Shown piece after piece: positions 30,352 to 31,620 of a DNA stretch of 31,620 bases (position 1 is the stretch's first letter; every line of letters starts with the position of its first letter). Source of the DNA: Synergistaceae bacterium. Lineage in GTDB: Bacteria > Synergistota > Synergistia > Synergistales > Aminobacteriaceae. The stretch is from assembly GCA_012523155.1 (NCBI GenBank), contig JAAYJB010000330.1:1-31620 (forward strand), in the 5' to 3' direction. The notes under the pieces are model-generated. The model ran no database searches. It was not told the DNA's origin and saw nothing but the letters and a program-made list of their open reading frames with translations. Both the position numbers and the translations under genes were made by a program.

Positions 30352-31620
30352 TTAACTTTTTTCCCCTCCGGGTAGTTCAGACGAACAGGAAAGCCCGGAA
30401 GAGGAGCACCCCGGCCGTATGAGAAGAAGCCTGCCCACCTCACCATAAAGTTCAGAAAGCCCCGAGTCAGTCATGTAACCGGAATTTAAAATCCTCACAA
30501 ATAAATTCTGCACATCCCACAGGTTCACATCCCACGACTTCCTTTTGAGAAAGGAGAGCAGGGCATGAAATTCTCCGAGGATTTCCCGGTTGCCGGGGTT
30601 ATCGTCAATGTCCCGGCAGAACTTCTCAAGACGCAATACCGCTTCATGCCCAAGCGATGCCGTATCCAGCGGAATTCCCCAAACCGCCGCATCGGCAACT
30701 CTCCGCTCGAGGGAAACAATATCGAGGGGAGTGCTTATGAGCGCTTTTCTCAGATCATCGTTCAGCGCGACTTCCGCTGCTTTGCGGAAGGCATCCGGGG
30801 CCGGCATGGAAAGTGCCGAAAGAATCGACATGATCTGCGAACAGCCGTGAACTGCCTTCCTCATAGCCCCGGTGAGCGTCGAGACTTCCCGGGAAAGGAT
30901 AAGGCTCACTATGTTCCTTTGACCGTCCTTGAAGAGATGCCGGAGGGAAAATACATTATGGCCGAAGAAGTCGACAAGAAGCTGTTCGTCTTCGTTCCGG
31001 AGCGCTTCGCGTATCCGCAGCGCAGTCTCCGCACCATTGTCCTGAAGCGGATGAGGGGAAACACCGCAGATCACGTCCTTTCCCTCCCTGTATAATGCTG
31101 CCACGAACAGCTCAGCTTCCCTGAGGGTAACTTCAGACCGGATGCGGATATTTCCTGTTACGAATTGCTTCACCCCGTTATCTTCTCTTTCCAGGGAACA
31201 CCGGAGTATCCTGTAGGATGAAAAGCCGACCCGGTCGGCAGAACAGATCGCCTCATCCTCCAGGAAAAGGGCGGAAACAGCATAGTGGGCCCCTGCACGC
31301 AGAAGGTCTGCCCTGAGCGGGGCGATAAAAAAATCGAAAAGCCGCTCCCCGTCACGAAACTCGGCGATATTGCTCGGCGCTTTTTTCAAGCAGCTCCTGA
31401 AAAGCTTTCCGAGCTCCTCCCCGGGAAACAGGCGCTCTCCAAGCTCCAGTGCACGTGCTGCATAGGCCATGACCTGGAGTGTCTCGATACCGGAAAGTTC
31501 GTCGAAAAACCAGCCGCAGCTCGTGTACATGAGCATAAGGTTACGCTCCATTTCAAGCAGGGAAACTGCCGCTGTTTTTTCCTCCGGAGACAGTGTCCTG
31601 CCCGCTTCCCGTTCCAGGAA
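30352..31620 (-). CDS. DUF3536 C-terminal region of a probable GH57-family protein (5' end outside window)
   Basis: The frame is open to the window edge, so this is the last 422 residues of a larger protein; the ATG at 31551 is internal. The visible N-terminal part reads LSPEEKTAAVSLLEMERNLM, then LMYTSCGWFFDELSGIETLQ and VMAYAARALELG. I recognise this as DUF3536, which normally follows a glycoside hydrolase family 57 catalytic domain in bacterial proteins of unknown substrate. The rest is mostly helical, with no signal or membrane segments visible. The catalytic part cannot be seen, so activity is untested here. The stop is 27 bases before the -35 of the second TRAP operon, with no clear terminator between. 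Confidence 0.7.
   Translation of the reverse strand, partial: FLEREAGRTLSPEEKTAAVSLLEMERNLMLMYTSCGWFFDELSGIETLQVMAYAARALELGERLFPGEELGKLFRSCLKKAPSNIAEFRDGERLFDFFIAPLRADLLRAGAHYAVSALFLEDEAICSADRVGFSSYRILRCSLEREDNGVKQFVTGNIRIRSEVTLREAELFVAALYREGKDVICGVSPHPLQDNGAETALRIREALRNEDEQLLVDFFGHNVFSLRHLFKDGQRNIVSLILSREVSTLTGAMRKAVHGCSQIMSILSALSMPAPDAFRKAAEVALNDDLRKALISTPLDIVSLERRVADAAVWGIPLDTASLGHEAVLRLEKFCRDIDDNPGNREILGEFHALLSFLKRKSWDVNLWDVQNLFVRILNSGYMTDSGLSELYGEVGRLLLIRPGCSSSGLSCSSELPGGEKS

Noticed and set aside
1..31620. CRISPR array, tRNA, rRNA, insertion sequence, phage or toxin-antitoxin locus
   Set aside because: I looked for direct-repeat ladders, cloverleaf signatures, transposases, integrases and small two-gene antitoxin layouts and saw none.

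Overview
The window reads as chromosomal core and metabolic DNA from an anaerobic, fermentative Gram-negative-type bacterium. The best guess is the phylum Synergistota. The reasons are two TRAP dicarboxylate-type transporters, a methylmalonyl-CoA epimerase/decarboxylase pair, a psd-pssA phosphatidylethanolamine pathway beside gyrA, and moderately high GC with strong Shine-Dalgarno sites. The phylum call is inference and no rRNA is present to test it. I see no phage, insertion sequence, CRISPR array, tRNA or obvious defence island.

Layout. 1-1355 (minus): start of a methylmalonyl-CoA decarboxylase alpha subunit, coupled to methylmalonyl-CoA epimerase, then a universal stress protein with its own terminator. 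1528-3091: an orphan prepilin peptidase (+) converging on a serine alpha/beta hydrolase (-). 3187-6327 (+): a TPP-riboswitch-controlled thiamine-precursor uptake operon (ABC ATPase, permease and Thi5-like binding protein, then ThiW). 6330-8826 (-): a second TPP riboswitch with the salvage enzymes thiD-thiM-thiE, converging on the uptake operon at one large hairpin. 8838-12714 (-): gyrA-psd-pssA, running directly into the second riboswitch. 12731-14569: a nitroreductase and a DJ-1/PfpI protein divergent from one A/T-rich promoter region, then a TetR regulator. 14595-19184 (-): a TRAP transporter (dctP-dctQ-dctM) followed by ilvD. 19312-20303: a cupin and a small membrane protein. 20305-26510: xanthine-guanine phosphoribosyltransferase (-) divergent from a BMP-type nucleoside/nucleobase ABC transporter (+) that ends in a DUF554 gene. 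26535-30325 (-): a second TRAP transporter ending in a VanX/DdpX-type D-Ala-D-Ala dipeptidase. 30352-31620 (-): the C-terminal DUF3536 part of a probable GH57-family protein that runs off the window.

How it fits together. Nearly every block pairs an uptake system with the enzyme that uses the imported compound. Pyrimidine and thiazole precursors pair with ThiD/ThiM/ThiE, purines with Gpt, a TRAP substrate with a dehydratase, and another TRAP substrate with a dipeptidase. No thiC or thiG lies here, so in this window thiamine is made by salvage. The most useful second-look items are the two differently built TPP riboswitches, the TRAP-dipeptidase and TRAP-IlvD operons, a perfect palindrome on the presumed start site of the purine transporter operon, and a small unexplained reading frame behind gpt.
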